Notes: generated from the sequence alone by a model not told the origin. A DNA stretch of 64,000 nt from an uncultured Anaerofilum sp. (GCA_944385945.1 CALWZD010000111.1:1-64000), one strand, 5' to 3'; shown: positions 1-9,305, counted from the stretch's first letter. A program made the numbers and translations.

Positions 1-552
1 GTCACAAACCTGTGTATTGCGTGTGATGTCGCTCGGCACACCGGGACTGGTGGGGATGCCATAGGTGAGCGCACCGCTGCCTGCTTTTACCAGCAGGCAA
101 TCGCTATGCCCGTGATAACAGCCCTCGAATTTGATGATTTTATCCCGTCCGGTGTAGCCACGTGCCACACGGATGGCACTCATGGTTGCCTCGGTGCCGG
201 AATTCACCATACGCACAAGTTCGGCAGCAGGGTAGGCGGCATTGATTTTTTTTGCCATCTCTACCTCACGCAAGGTGGGCAGACCATAGCTGATGCCACT
301 GCCGATGGCATCCAATGCGCCCTCTTGCAACATGGGGTGCGCATGGCCCAAAATCATGGGGCCCCAACTGCAAATATAGTCGATGTATTCGTTTCCGTCG
401 ATGTCCCACAAGTGGCTACCGCTTGCTCGCTGAACGAAAACGGGGCTGCTGCCCACCGATTGAAAGGCACGTACCGGACTGTTGACTCCGCCCGGAATAT
501 ACTGCTGTGCCTGTTGGTACGCCTGTTCCGATGCCTGATGATTCAAGCCCAT
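1..552 (-). CDS. hemL: Glutamate-1-semialdehyde 2,1-aminomutase, N-terminal part
   Basis: Only the first 184 codons are inside the window; the gene runs off the left edge. The translated start reads [15 protein letters not shown], followed by the family motif [11 protein letters not shown], then [15 protein letters not shown] and [15 protein letters not shown], all typical of HemL. The enzyme is PLP-dependent and turns glutamate-1-semialdehyde into 5-aminolevulinate, the last step of the C5 route. The PLP lysine lies beyond the window edge. The ATG sits inside the end of hemB (10-base overlap), so it is probably translationally coupled and is the last gene of the hem operon that is visible. 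Identification is secure from motifs and context. Confidence 0.95.
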   Translation of the reverse strand, partial: MGLNHQASEQAYQQAQQYIPGGVNSPVRAFQSVGSSPVFVQRASGSHLWDIDGNEYIDYICSWGPMILGHAHPMLQEGALDAIGSGISYGLPTLREVEMAKKINAAYPAAELVRMVNSGTEATMSAIRVARGYTGRDKIIKFEGCYHGHSDCLLVKAGSGALTYGIPTSPGVPSDITRNTQVCD

Positions 553-1535
553 TGCTCCCACGCTCCCTGTTTGATGTTTTCGGCTGCTTCCAATGCAAAA
601 TAGGTGATGATAAAACTTGCCCCTGCCCGTTTGATAGCGAGGAGGGTTTCGGGGATGACGCTTTCTGCCATCAGCCCCTGCTGCACTGCCATTTTCAGCA
701 TGGCATACTCTCCGCTTACATTATAAGCAGCGATCGGCAGACGGAACTGATTTGCGCACTCACACAAAATGTCGAGGTAAGCCAAAGCCGGTTTTACCAT
801 CAGCACATCGGCACCCTCGTCCACGTCTGCCTGCATCTCGAGCAATGCTTCGGTGCGGTTTGCAGGATTCATCTGGTAACTTTTGCGGTCGCCAAAAGAA
901 GGTGCGCTGTGGGCAGCCTCTCGGAACGGTCCATAATATGCCGACGCATATTTTGCCGAATAGCCCATCAATGCCACCTGCTCGTAACCGGCAGCATCCA
1001 ATGCGCTGCGGATGGCTGCGGTGTGACCGTCCATCATGTCGCTGGGGGCTACCATGTCCACCCCTGCCTCGGCATAGCTGACCGCAATTTCTGCCAGATG
1101 GGGCAAGGTTTCATCGTTCAGCACTTCGCCTTTGCCGTTCAAAATGCCGCAGTGGCCGTGGCTGGTATATTCGCACATACAAACATCGGCTATGATATAC
1201 AAATCGGGCGACAAACTGCGCAAACGTCGAATCGCCTGCTGTACCACTCCGTCCTCTTTGGCTGCTTCACTGGCACAACTGTCTTTGTGGTCGGGGATGC
1301 CGAACAGAATACAGCCCAGAATGCCGCTTTGCTGCATTCGCTGTGCGATGTCGTCCAGCATATCCACCGAATAATGATACTGCCCCGGCAACGACGAGAT
1401 CTCCTGCTTCACGCCCTCTCCCTCAACTACAAAGATGGGCTGGATAAAGTCCTGCGGGGTGAGGCGAACCTCCTGCATCAAACTGCGGATGGCTGCGTTT
1501 TTGCGCAGACGTCTGCCACGGTAAAACGGTTTCAT
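543..1535 (-). CDS. hemB: Delta-aminolevulinic acid dehydratase (porphobilinogen synthase)
   Basis: The enzyme condenses two 5-aminolevulinate molecules to porphobilinogen. The 330-residue length is normal for HemB. Visible motifs are the start [11 protein letters not shown], the cysteine metal site in [14 protein letters not shown] (the zinc-type arrangement), the first active-site lysine in [16 protein letters not shown] and the Schiff-base lysine in [11 protein letters not shown]. The frame is open upstream to 1619, but the ATG at 1535 matches the family start and overlaps the stop of the preceding cobA/hemD gene as ATGA, so it was chosen. It overlaps hemL by 10 bases at the other end. It belongs to the hemA-C-D-B-L operon. 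Confidence 0.97.
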   Translation of the reverse strand: MKPFYRGRRLRKNAAIRSLMQEVRLTPQDFIQPIFVVEGEGVKQEISSLPGQYHYSVDMLDDIAQRMQQSGILGCILFGIPDHKDSCASEAAKEDGVVQQAIRRLRSLSPDLYIIADVCMCEYTSHGHCGILNGKGEVLNDETLPHLAEIAVSYAEAGVDMVAPSDMMDGHTAAIRSALDAAGYEQVALMGYSAKYASAYYGPFREAAHSAPSFGDRKSYQMNPANRTEALLEMQADVDEGADVLMVKPALAYLDILCECANQFRLPIAAYNVSGEYAMLKMAVQQGLMAESVIPETLLAIKRAGASFIITYFALEAAENIKQGAWEQWA

Positions 1536-3028
1536 TGATTTTTCCCTCTTTCTGTAAAATCGCTTTCGAACAAGCTGCACAAGGTCTGTACAAGGCTTGG
1601 ATAATCGGATGTTTCGCAAACTGCCGGCTCGATGCCGTATTGCTGCAAAGCGGCTGCCGTTTTGGTTCCAATGGCTGCCACGGCACTGTCTGCAAGGAAT
1701 TGCTTCAAGGGCAGATGCAGCAGTTGTGCCAAACGATGCACACTGCTTGCACAGGTGAACACCGCCCCGTCGGGTGGCAGAGCAGGGGAGTGCGCCTGCC
1801 GATTCGGAACACTGCGGTAGACCGGTGTTGCAATGACCGGATTATTTTCCATCGCCCAGCATTCGGGAAGTTCCATTTCGGGGCAGACCAACAACAGCCG
1901 TTCACCTGCCATCATCTCTTGCGAAAGGGCAGCAGCAAAGCCCTCGGCGGTGGAAACAGGGCTGACAAAATCCGCCCGTATGCCGTACCGCTGCAATGCC
2001 TGTGCGGTCGATTTTCCGATGGCTGCAACCATCGTTCCGCCCAGACAGCGGGCATCCTGTCCGTTTTCGGAAACGGCTTTGAAAAAGGATTCGACCCCGT
2101 TATGACTGGTAAAGGCGACCCACTCGGCACCTGCACCTTTACAAATCGACTCCCATGCGGTTTCTACCGGTTCCAAGCAGGACACCTGCACGGTTTGCAC
2201 CTTTGCCCCTTTGCTGCCGAGCAAGGCAGGTAAACGGGGGTCGGTGCCGGTTTGGGGGAATAGGATGGTCTTGCCCTGCAAGGGACGTTGTTGCAGCCAG
2301 TCCAGTTGCGCCGACAATCCGACTACTTCGCCCACCACAATGAGTGCGGGGCTTTCGAGTTTTGCCTGCTGCACCGCCTGTACCAGTTCGCACAGCGGTG
2401 CTTTTACGCTTTTTTGGGTCGGCAAGGTCGCCTGTGAAATGACCGCCGCAGGGGTCGTTCCGCTTTTTCCGGCTTGCAACAACTGCTGCACGATGGCTTG
2501 CAGACGGTTCAGCCCCATCAAAAACACCAGTGTATCGGTCGTGTTCGCCATCGACGAAAAATCGAGGTCGCCGAAACCGCCGTTTTTGTCGTGGGCAGTA
2601 TAGACCCGAAAGCCTCTTGCCATATTTCGATGGGTGATTGGGATGCCGGCGGCGGCAAGTCCTGCCACAGCACTGGTCACTCCGCTGACCACCTCGAACG
2701 CAATGCCACGCTCGTGCAGATAACAGCCTTCTTCGCCGCCTCTGCCGAACACATATGGGTCGCCCCCTTTCAGCCGTACCACTGTGGAATACTGCTGCGC
2801 CTTTTCTGCCAACAAACAGTTGATTTCTTCCTGTTTCAAGGTGTGGTGGCTGTCTGCCTTGCCTACATAGATTTTTTCACAATCGGGGCGAAGCTGTGCC
2901 AAAAGCTGCTCGGTGCCAAGTCGGTCGTAGATGACGCAATCCGCCTGTTGCAGCAGTTCGGCACCCCGTACCGTGAGCAATCCTGCATCGCCCGGCCCTG
3001 CTCCAATCAAATATACCGTTCCGCTCAT
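1532..3028 (-). CDS. cobA-hemD: Fused uroporphyrinogen-III C-methyltransferase / uroporphyrinogen-III synthase
   Basis: This is a two-domain fusion of 498 residues. Residues 1 to about 245 are a SAM-dependent uroporphyrinogen-III methyltransferase (start MSGTVYLIGAGPGD, then VVRLKGGDPYVFGRGGEE). Residues from about 260 to the end are a HemD domain, with VAFTSHNGVESFF and VAAIGKSTAQALQ. HemD closes hydroxymethylbilane to uroporphyrinogen III and the CobA domain methylates it to precorrin-2, directing the pathway to cobalamin or siroheme rather than protoheme. The ATG at 3028 was preferred to an upstream in-frame start at 3118 because it begins the conserved motif and overlaps the hemC stop. 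Its TGA overlaps the hemB ATG. The fusion is known in clostridia. Confidence 0.95.
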   Translation of the reverse strand: MSGTVYLIGAGPGDAGLLTVRGAELLQQADCVIYDRLGTEQLLAQLRPDCEKIYVGKADSHHTLKQEEINCLLAEKAQQYSTVVRLKGGDPYVFGRGGEEGCYLHERGIAFEVVSGVTSAVAGLAAAGIPITHRNMARGFRVYTAHDKNGGFGDLDFSSMANTTDTLVFLMGLNRLQAIVQQLLQAGKSGTTPAAVISQATLPTQKSVKAPLCELVQAVQQAKLESPALIVVGEVVGLSAQLDWLQQRPLQGKTILFPQTGTDPRLPALLGSKGAKVQTVQVSCLEPVETAWESICKGAGAEWVAFTSHNGVESFFKAVSENGQDARCLGGTMVAAIGKSTAQALQRYGIRADFVSPVSTAEGFAAALSQEMMAGERLLLVCPEMELPECWAMENNPVIATPVYRSVPNRQAHSPALPPDGAVFTCASSVHRLAQLLHLPLKQFLADSAVAAIGTKTAAALQQYGIEPAVCETSDYPSLVQTLCSLFESDFTERGKNQ

Positions 3029-3951
3029 TCGTCCGCCCCTCGCTCTCGCAGTAGTTTTTCTGCCAACAACACCGCCGTTGCACAGCCGTCGCCCAGTGCT
3101 GCGGTCGCCGACTCCCATTTGGCGAAGGTCTGCGAACTGTTGCCCAGAAATACCGTAAGATGCAGCCGGTCTTCTTTTTGCTCACAATATGCCCCCACCG
3201 GAAGATGACAACCGCCATCTACCGCTCGCAAAAAAGCACGTTCGGCACAAGCACAGCGGTCACTTTCGGGGTCGTGCAGCGCATCCAGCATCTGCATCAA
3301 TGCTGCATCGTCGGCACGAATCTCCAAAGCGAGCGTTCCTTGACCCGGGGCAGGGGTGAGCGTTTTGGGTGGCAAATAAGCGGCGATTTTGTCCTGCAAA
3401 TCCAACCGATGCAGCCCTGCTGCTGCCAAAATCACCCCGTCGAGCTGCATGGTGTGCATTTTGTCCAAACGGGTATTGATGTTTCCTCGAATCGGCACAC
3501 ACTCGATGTCGGGGCGATGACAGCGGAGCTGTGCGATGCGTCGTTTGCTGCCTGTTCCGATTTTTGCCCCCTGTGGCAACAGCGAAAAGGGGTCTTGCTC
3601 TGTTTTATCGACCGAGAAAGGGAGAACGAGCGCATCCAAAGAGATCTGTCTTTTCCAAAACCGAGTGTAGCACAATCCCTCGGGCGGCTGGGTGGGCATA
3701 TCTTTCAGGCTGTGTACTCCGATATGGATTTCACCGTCCAGTAGCTGCTGTTCGATCTCTCGCACAAAAATCCCTTTTCCGCCCACCTTATCCATCGGAC
3801 GGTCTAATACCAAATCCCCTTTGGTGGTGATTTCACGAATCACGAAGCTATGCTGCGGATATGCTGCCTGCAACCGCTGCTGCACCCATCGTGTTTGTGC
3901 CAATGCCAATGCGCTGGCTCGGCTTCCAAGAATATACTGCATCCGTTTCAC
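3025..3951 (-). CDS. hemC: Hydroxymethylbilane synthase (porphobilinogen deaminase)
   Basis: The enzyme polymerises four porphobilinogens to hydroxymethylbilane. The 308 residues show the standard start YILGSRASALALAQT, then KGIFVREIEQQLLDGEIHIGV, VHSLKDMPTQ and a cofactor-attachment loop RAVDGGCHLPVGAY whose cysteine carries the dipyrromethane. The start MKRMQ at 3951 overlaps the hemA stop by four bases; a second ATG three codons later is possible. Its stop overlaps the cobA/hemD start. Length and motifs are complete with nothing unusual. Confidence 0.97.
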   Translation of the reverse strand: MKRMQYILGSRASALALAQTRWVQQRLQAAYPQHSFVIREITTKGDLVLDRPMDKVGGKGIFVREIEQQLLDGEIHIGVHSLKDMPTQPPEGLCYTRFWKRQISLDALVLPFSVDKTEQDPFSLLPQGAKIGTGSKRRIAQLRCHRPDIECVPIRGNINTRLDKMHTMQLDGVILAAAGLHRLDLQDKIAAYLPPKTLTPAPGQGTLALEIRADDAALMQMLDALHDPESDRCACAERAFLRAVDGGCHLPVGAYCEQKEDRLHLTVFLGNSSQTFAKWESATAALGDGCATAVLLAEKLLRERGADE

Positions 3952-5180
3952 TCCTTTGCATCGGAAAAAAGATACTTCACCGCTTGCGCCAACTGCCGTT
4001 GCTGTTGCTCGTTCTGCGATTCTTTCAACTGGTGGATCGGGGTTCGCAAAAGACGGTTCATGCCTGCGTGCAACAGTTTTCGCAGAATTTTTTGCTGGTG
4101 GCTGTCCAGTTGCAAGCGGTCACACAGTAGCTGTGCCGTGTCCTGTTCGACCTCCTGTACCCGTTGGCGCAAGGTCTGGATCGGCGCATCTACCACCGAT
4201 GCTGCCAACCATTGTTCGGTCTTGTCGATCGCCTGCGAGAGCATCTGCTCCGATTTTTCCGCAAGCATATGCCGTTTTTGCAGGTTCTCCTCACTGGTCT
4301 GCTTCAGGCTGTCCACATCGAATAAATACCAGCCCTTGCGCATGGCTGCAAGGTCGATGTCCCGTGGAACTGCCAGATCCAAAAATGCCATTTTCTCTTT
4401 GCAGCCTTGCAGCTGCTTTTCTTCTATTACCATATGTGGTGCCGATGTTGCCGATACCACGATGTCGCTTTGTCGTATCGCCTGCGCACGGTCGGCAAAT
4501 TCCATCCACTGCACATTTTGATGCTGCAAAATCGGCTGGGCTGCTTGTCGGCTGCGACTGCATAAAAATATCCGTCCACAGCCCATCGCTGCCAGATGCT
4601 GCACTGCCAGTTGCGCCATTTTTCCGCTGCCAATGACCGATGCCGTCTTGTTTCGAATGCCAAAACATTCTTCCAGTTGTTTCATGCCGATGTAGCACAG
4701 CGAAAGCGGCTGACTGCTGACCGGATATGCCGTTTTTACCGCTTTGGCACAGGTCACGGCATTTTGTACGATGCGGTTCAGCTCTTTGTCACTGCTGCCG
4801 ATGGCTCGGGCAAATTCTGCCGCCTGTACCAACTGTCCCAAGATCTGGTCTTCGCCCAACACCAATGAATCCAGCCCTGCTGCCACCCGAAACAGTTGCT
4901 CCAACGCCGGTCTGCCTTGTAACTGGTAAAGGTGGTCTGCCAAAAGCGGTTCATCGCACACCTTTAAAAAAATATCCCGCACTGCCATAGGGTCGGCTTT
5001 GCTGCCTGCATAATAAATTTCGCTGCGGTTGCAGGTGGACAGCACCACACACTGCTCGATGCCTGCTGATTGCAACTGCTGCGCCAGTTCTATCTTTTGC
5101 CGATCGCCAAACGCAGCTTTTGCCCGCAGATCCAACGGTGCCGTGCGGTAGCTTAGCCCGATCATCCCTGTCGTTATCAA
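3948..5180 (-). CDS. hemA: Glutamyl-tRNA reductase
   Basis: First gene of the operon. It reduces glutamyl-tRNA(Glu) to glutamate-1-semialdehyde with NADPH. The catalytic cysteine lies in VVLSTCNRSEIYY, followed by GLDSLVLGEDQILGQ and the NADPH-binding segment ASVIGSGKMAQLA. The frame is open to 5249, but the probable start is a TTG at 5180 (giving ITTGMIGLSYRTAP), about nine bases after an AAGGA ribosome site; an ATG at 5165 and a GTG at 5189 are alternatives. Upstream starts would add residues with no family match. A good promoter lies at 5295-5326. Because this is the committed step, upstream control would set flux to tetrapyrroles. Confidence 0.93.
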   Translation of the reverse strand: MITTGMIGLSYRTAPLDLRAKAAFGDRQKIELAQQLQSAGIEQCVVLSTCNRSEIYYAGSKADPMAVRDIFLKVCDEPLLADHLYQLQGRPALEQLFRVAAGLDSLVLGEDQILGQLVQAAEFARAIGSSDKELNRIVQNAVTCAKAVKTAYPVSSQPLSLCYIGMKQLEECFGIRNKTASVIGSGKMAQLAVQHLAAMGCGRIFLCSRSRQAAQPILQHQNVQWMEFADRAQAIRQSDIVVSATSAPHMVIEEKQLQGCKEKMAFLDLAVPRDIDLAAMRKGWYLFDVDSLKQTSEENLQKRHMLAEKSEQMLSQAIDKTEQWLAASVVDAPIQTLRQRVQEVEQDTAQLLCDRLQLDSHQQKILRKLLHAGMNRLLRTPIHQLKESQNEQQQRQLAQAVKYLFSDAKE

Positions 5181-5294
5181 ATGCAGCACTTCCTTTTTGT
5201 GATGGTGTTTTTTAATCGTCCTTTGGCTATTATACCGTGTCGACCCCAAAAAGTACAGAACCCCCTCTGCACCGGATGTTTTTTCATCTGTCTT

Positions 5295-5326
5295 AGAATA
5301 GAGAGCGAAATTTTTTTGAATGTCAA
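5295..5326 (-). promoter_or_regulatory. Promoter of the hem operon
   Basis: Read on the minus strand, a perfect TTGACA (5321-5326) is followed after 18 bases by TCTATT, or after 20 bases by TATTCT. It lies about 110 bases upstream of hemA in an AT-rich stretch. No riboswitch fold was recognised in the leader. Confidence 0.6.
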
Positions 5327-5363
5327 ATTTAAAAATTTTTCACTTTTTTCTTTTTTGCTGTGT

Positions 5364-5369
5364 TATAAT
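5364..5369 (+). promoter_or_regulatory. Probable -10 box of ptsI
   Basis: A perfect TATAAT lies 62 bases upstream of the ptsI start. The -35 region is poor (TTTTCA at 5337-5342), so the promoter may need activation. It is back to back with the hem promoter. Confidence 0.45.
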
Positions 5370-5431
5370 GAAAAGTACTGAATACGCAGATTTTTATTGG
5401 TGTCATCATGTTTGGGAGAAAGGGTGAGAGG

Positions 5432-7051
5432 ATGCTGCATATCACAGGCGTTGCTGCGTCGGCAGGGCTTACCATTGGCAGGGTAAAGCGCATCAAACGT
5501 GCCAGCGGCGGTTTGACACGGGTAGTGCTGGATTCTGTGCGGGAAAAAGCACTGTTCGAGGCAGCTGTGCTGTTGGCGAAAGATGAGCTGTTGGAACTGG
5601 AAGAACGTGCCAGCGCACAGGACAAGGACATTTTTTTATTCCAGCGAGTGATGCTGGACGACAAAGGGCTGCGGGAGGAGATCAGCCAAGCCATTGCGGG
5701 TGGAATGGGCGGTGCCGCAGCGGTGGAACACGCTGCCGACATTTATATGCAGCGCATCCGCAGCATCGACAACGAATATCTGCGTGAACGTGCCGCCGAC
5801 GTGCAGGATGCTTGTATGCGCATCGTCAGCATTTTGGACGGTCGGCCTCGAGATGTGCTATTGTTGAAAGAGCCCAGCATCATTGCTGCTGACGAGATCT
5901 ACCCCAGCGACATCGTTTCGGTGGACAAAGGGATGATTTTGGGTATCATCACAGCCACCGGATCGGTACAGGGTCATGCAGCCATCATCAGCCGTACGAT
6001 GGGGATTCCTGCCATCGTACAGGCAGGGGGTGCATTTTTGGAAGAATGCGACGGGCAGACGGTGGCACTGGACGGCTTTGCAGGCGAGGCATTTTTTTGC
6101 CCCGACGAGCCCACCAAGACCCGTTTTTTACACCGCATCGCCCAGTTGGAACGGCACGAGAAAAAACTGCAAAGCCTGAAAGATACCCCCTGTATCACGC
6201 CTGACGGGCAAACGGTGCAACTGATGGCGAACTGTTCTTGCCCCGAAGACATCGAGCAAGCCATTGCAAAAGGTGCCGACGGTGTGGGGCTTTTGCGCAG
6301 CGAGTTCATGCTGATGAACGGCAGGATCCCCTCGGAACAGCAGCAGTATCAATTTTATCTGCGCTGTTTAAAGGCTGCAAACGGGAAGCCTGTGACGGTG
6401 CGCACCTTCGACATCGGTGCCGACAAAGAGGTGGAGGGCATTTCGCTCAAAGAGGATAACCCTGCTTTGGGACTGCGGGGGATTCGGCTGTGTTTATCCC
6501 GTCGAGATCTGCTGGAGCCACAGCTTGCGGCACTTCTTCGTGCTGCGTTGCACGGGCCTTTGAAGATCATGTTCCCCATGATCGCCACCGAGCAGGAATT
6601 TTCGGTCGCTTTGGCGGTATTGGACGAGGTAAAACAGCAACTGAACGAAAAGGGCATTGCCTTTGCACAAAATGTGCCTGTCGGCACCATGATCGAAACC
6701 CCTGCTGCTGCGCTGCTTGCCGACCGCATTGCACCGCTGTGCGATTTTTTCAGCATCGGCACCAACGACCTGACCCAATACACCCACGCTGCCGACCGTG
6801 TGAACCCACTGGTAGCCGACTACTACCCACAGTACAGTGAAGCTGTACATAAACTGATTGAAATGACGGTAGATGCCGCCCAAAAAAATGGCATTTCGGT
6901 GTCGGTATGCGGTGAGACCGCTGCCACACCCGAACTTGCCCGTCGATATGTCGGTATGGGCATCCATACGCTGTCGATGGCTGCGGTCAGCCTATTGGAA
7001 GTGAAAGAGCTTTTGATGGAACCGCCCCAAAAAACCACTGAGAGGAACTAA
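5432..7051 (+). CDS. ptsI: Phosphoenolpyruvate-protein phosphotransferase (PTS enzyme I)
   Basis: Cytoplasmic enzyme I moves phosphate from PEP to HPr to energise PTS sugar uptake. The 539 residues contain the N-terminal HPr-interaction domain, the phospho-histidine loop GSVQGHAAIISRTMGIP, the first PEP-site signature LLRSEFMLM and the second signature DFFSIGTNDLTQYTHAADR, ending with VSVCGETAATPE, whose cysteine is the general acid. The upstream ATG at 5408 has no ribosome site; the ATG at 5432 follows AGGGTGAGAGG and begins the family motif LHITGVAAS. No ptsH is adjacent. The next small gene starts 6 bases after the stop, so the two are probably co-transcribed. Confidence 0.97.
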   Translation: MLHITGVAASAGLTIGRVKRIKRASGGLTRVVLDSVREKALFEAAVLLAKDELLELEERASAQDKDIFLFQRVMLDDKGLREEISQAIAGGMGGAAAVEHAADIYMQRIRSIDNEYLRERAADVQDACMRIVSILDGRPRDVLLLKEPSIIAADEIYPSDIVSVDKGMILGIITATGSVQGHAAIISRTMGIPAIVQAGGAFLEECDGQTVALDGFAGEAFFCPDEPTKTRFLHRIAQLERHEKKLQSLKDTPCITPDGQTVQLMANCSCPEDIEQAIAKGADGVGLLRSEFMLMNGRIPSEQQQYQFYLRCLKAANGKPVTVRTFDIGADKEVEGISLKEDNPALGLRGIRLCLSRRDLLEPQLAALLRAALHGPLKIMFPMIATEQEFSVALAVLDEVKQQLNEKGIAFAQNVPVGTMIETPAAALLADRIAPLCDFFSIGTNDLTQYTHAADRVNPLVADYYPQYSEAVHKLIEMTVDAAQKNGISVSVCGETAATPELARRYVGMGIHTLSMAAVSLLEVKELLMEPPQKTTERN

Positions 7052-7057
7052 AACACG

Positions 7058-7417
7058 ATGGAAAACGCAATTCCCGAAAGCGGTCTGTTTCAGGCGATCT
7101 TCGTTGCCCGTTTTGGCTATATGGATCACTGCATCGACAGCTTTTTATATCTGACCCACTCCAGCGAATTGCTGGGGATCTCGCTGTGTGTATCGAATAC
7201 CGACGCTGCCCATCAATCTCTTTGCCGTACGTTGCAGGATATGGTCGGAAAGCGAGTGGACTTTGAACTAAACGGCAATCCTTTTTCTACCGTAGTGCGA
7301 CAGGTAAGCTATAACAACCCTGAACATGGCGGTTTTTCCTGCTTTGAGATGAAAGCAGACCCCGACCCGATTTTGATCAACTATCTTTCCGGCTCGGCAC
7401 AGCGGATGGTATTTTAG
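7058..7417 (+). CDS. Unknown 119-residue protein
   Basis: Not recognised. The start is an ATG six bases after the ptsI stop; the ptsI end contains a GAGAGGAAC ribosome site for it. The product is soluble, with no signal peptide or membrane segment, slightly acidic and cysteine-containing (LCVSNTD, SLCRTL, GFSCFEM). Codon use matches its neighbours, and coupling to ptsI suggests a real gene, perhaps linked to PTS function, but nothing in the sequence shows what it does. Element A lies 26 bases downstream and may end the transcript. Confidence 0.7.
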   Translation: MENAIPESGLFQAIFVARFGYMDHCIDSFLYLTHSSELLGISLCVSNTDAAHQSLCRTLQDMVGKRVDFELNGNPFSTVVRQVSYNNPEHGGFSCFEMKADPDPILINYLSGSAQRMVF

Positions 7418-7443
7418 TCTGGATGCCGTCGGGCGTTCTTTTT

Positions 7444-7504
7444 CCACCTTTTGAAAAAGGTGGACGAAAACTTTCACCTTGCAGCCGTCAACCTTGACGG
7501 CTGC
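7444..7504 (+). repeat. Element A, copy 1 (two-hairpin intergenic repeat)
   Basis: Hairpin 1 is CCACCTT-TTGAAA-AAGGTGG, then the linker ACGAAAACTTTCACCTT, then hairpin 2 GCAGCCGTCA-ACCT-TGACGGCTGC. The same architecture occurs nine times in the window in both orientations. This copy follows the unknown gene after ptsI and may act as a transcript end, although no long T tract follows. Confidence 0.85.
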
Positions 7505-7529
7505 GCATACTGCCTGGTTTCCAAAAGGG

Positions 7530-7595
7530 GACAGGGAGTATCGGCAAGCATCCCTTGCACGGCAGTGCCTGTGGATGCGTCCGACGCTCCCTGTC
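7530..7595 (+). repeat. Element B, copy 1 (nested palindrome)
   Basis: The outer stem GACAGGGAG pairs with CTCCCTGTC. Inside are TCGG/CCGA, GCATC/GATGC and GCAC/GTGC, giving one long nested hairpin. It lies 26 bases after element A copy 1, and a T-rich stretch follows to about 7660. Nothing else was recognised between 7418 and 7657. Confidence 0.8.
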
Positions 7596-7657
7596 TTTTT
7601 TGTTGTCTTTTTGGTTTTTCTGTTTTTTAGGGCTTTCGTTGGGGGTGGTGCGTTTTT

Positions 7658-8209
7658 TTAAAAGCGCACTTTGCCCTGACGAATCAACTCGTTCAGCTTC
7701 AAGATGCCCACCATGGTCTTGCTGTCCCGAATCTCACCGCTCAGCACCATCTCGACTGCCTGTTCCAGTGGTACTTTGTAGACCGACAAAAACTCGTCCT
7801 CGTCCAGATGTTGGTGAGAGGGAACGATGCCCGTTGCTGCCCAGATGTAGATTTTTTCGGTGCAAAAGCCCACGGTCGGGTATACTACGCCAAGTTCGAT
7901 ATAATTTTGTGCCGTAACGCCGGCTTCTTCTTCCAGTTCACGCTTTGCCGCTTCGAAAGGGTCTTCGTTCGGCTCCAGCTTGCCGGCAGGCAGTTCCCAC
8001 AGTTCTTCCCCAAACGGATAGCGGAACTGTTTGACCATATAGATCTCTCGCTGTTCGTTGAGTGCGATCACACAGGCACCGCCGTTATGATGCACCACTT
8101 CCCGACGGGCAGTTTTGCCGTTTTCGAGCAGTGCTTGGTCGACCGTTACACGGAACACTTTTCCTTGGAAAATCTCCTCGCCCGACTGGCGTGTTTCGAT
8201 GTGTGCCAT
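7658..8209 (-). CDS. nudF: NUDIX hydrolase, ADP-ribose pyrophosphatase type
   Basis: The 183-residue protein has a complete Nudix box starting at about residue 74 (GKLEPNEDPFEAAKRELEEE followed by AGV), with the catalytic glutamates of REXXEE. An upstream element HHNGGACVIAL and the KQFRYPFGEELWELPAGK segment are typical of ADP-ribose pyrophosphatases, which hydrolyse ADP-ribose to AMP and ribose 5-phosphate. The ATG directly abuts the stop of the upstream CBS-domain gene with no spacer, so the two are co-transcribed from the promoter at 9150-9178. Substrate is inferred from similarity; other nucleoside diphosphate sugars are possible. Confidence 0.9.
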   Translation of the reverse strand: MAHIETRQSGEEIFQGKVFRVTVDQALLENGKTARREVVHHNGGACVIALNEQREIYMVKQFRYPFGEELWELPAGKLEPNEDPFEAAKRELEEEAGVTAQNYIELGVVYPTVGFCTEKIYIWAATGIVPSHQHLDEDEFLSVYKVPLEQAVEMVLSGEIRDSKTMVGILKLNELIRQGKVRF

Positions 8210-9082
8210 TTAGGTTTCCTCCTCTACCGGATTTGCTGCCAAGGTGCAACGTACCTTTTGAATGCGCCGTTCGTCTGCCTGCATGACCTGAAAACGGATG
8301 CCGCCCCAATCGACGACAGGCGTTTCGCCCTGTTTGGGGATCCTGCCCAGTTTGTCGGCAACCAGACCGCCCACCGAGTTGTTCTCCTGCTCGTCTTCCT
8401 CTGCTTCGGGCATTTTGAGCTGCATTGCTTTGAACAGATCTTCTACGTCGGCAGAACCGTCTGCGATAAATCCGCCCTCACAGCGAACCAGCATTTCTTC
8501 CTCGTGGTCGAATTCGTCCTGAATATTTCCCACGATCTCCTCCAAAATATCTTCCATCGACACCAGCCCTGCGGTTCCGCCGTATTCGTCCACCACAATG
8601 GCGACCTGACTATGCTTTTTGCGGAACTCGATGAGCAGATCGGTAGCAGGGCAGCTTTCGGGCACGAACATGACCGTACGCATCCACTGGCTTACCGGCT
8701 GCTGCATCATCTGTGGCTTTTCTAGCAGCACCAACAGATCTTTTACGTGCAGGATGCCCACTACCTCGTCGATATTTTTTCGATATACAGGCATCCGACT
8801 GGTTCCGTTTTCCAAACTCAGCCGTACTGCATGGCTGCAAGATTCATTTTCCTCCAGTGCGATCATGTCGGTGCGGTGGGTCATAATATCGCCGGCTTTC
8901 GCCTCGCTCAGCTCAAAGATACGGGTGATCATCTCCTTTTGCTGCGAGTCGATTGCATCCGGCTCTGCCACTTCTTCCACAATGTTTATCAGCTCTTGTG
9001 CGCTAAATTCGCCCTCTCGCTTTTTTGCGCCCCAAAGCCATGCCAAAGTTTTTCCCAAGCCTTTAAGACCGTCGGATTCCAT
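8210..9082 (-). CDS. CBS-domain protein of the CorC/HlyC family
   Basis: The 290-residue protein lacks the N-terminal membrane (DUF21) region found in long relatives. It has two CBS domains at about residues 60-180 (KAGDIMTHRTDMIAL, SRMPVYRKNIDEVVGILHVKD, AIVVDEYGGTAGLVSMEDILEEIVG), followed by a CorC_HlyC C-terminal domain with VGGLVADKLGRIP. Relatives have been linked to magnesium/cobalt efflux and are also annotated as hemolysin-like; neither role is shown here. It is transcribed with the NUDIX gene from a strong promoter. A cytosolic regulatory role with adenine-nucleotide binding by the CBS pair is a reasonable inference. Confidence 0.88.
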   Translation of the reverse strand: MESDGLKGLGKTLAWLWGAKKREGEFSAQELINIVEEVAEPDAIDSQQKEMITRIFELSEAKAGDIMTHRTDMIALEENESCSHAVRLSLENGTSRMPVYRKNIDEVVGILHVKDLLVLLEKPQMMQQPVSQWMRTVMFVPESCPATDLLIEFRKKHSQVAIVVDEYGGTAGLVSMEDILEEIVGNIQDEFDHEEEMLVRCEGGFIADGSADVEDLFKAMQLKMPEAEEDEQENNSVGGLVADKLGRIPKQGETPVVDWGGIRFQVMQADERRIQKVRCTLAANPVEEET

Positions 9083-9149
9083 AAAATCGTTCCTTCCTTT
9101 CCACGCACATTCAATTTTTATCGTTTTTTCTTATGCGTGCAATATCTTT

Positions 9150-9178
9150 ATTGTAAGTGTTTTAAAAAACCGTGTCAA
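9150..9178 (-). promoter_or_regulatory. Promoter of the CBS-domain/NUDIX operon
   Basis: On the minus strand, a perfect TTGACA (9173-9178) and TACAAT (9150-9155) are separated by 17 bases. It is about 70 bases upstream of the ATG at 9082. Confidence 0.75.
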
Positions 9179-9305
9179 TTTATATGCTCCAAAAAATGCA
9201 AAAACCCGCTTTTTTCCCACTTTTCCCGTCAAAAAACTTTTGATGGAGTTTCTCACTATTCCTAAAACGGCATAATACAAATTGTGAAAAAGCATACTGT
9301 CTGTG

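Noticed and set aside
106..603. Plus-strand frame over hemL
   Set aside because: It is antisense to clear hemL motifs and has no homology signal.
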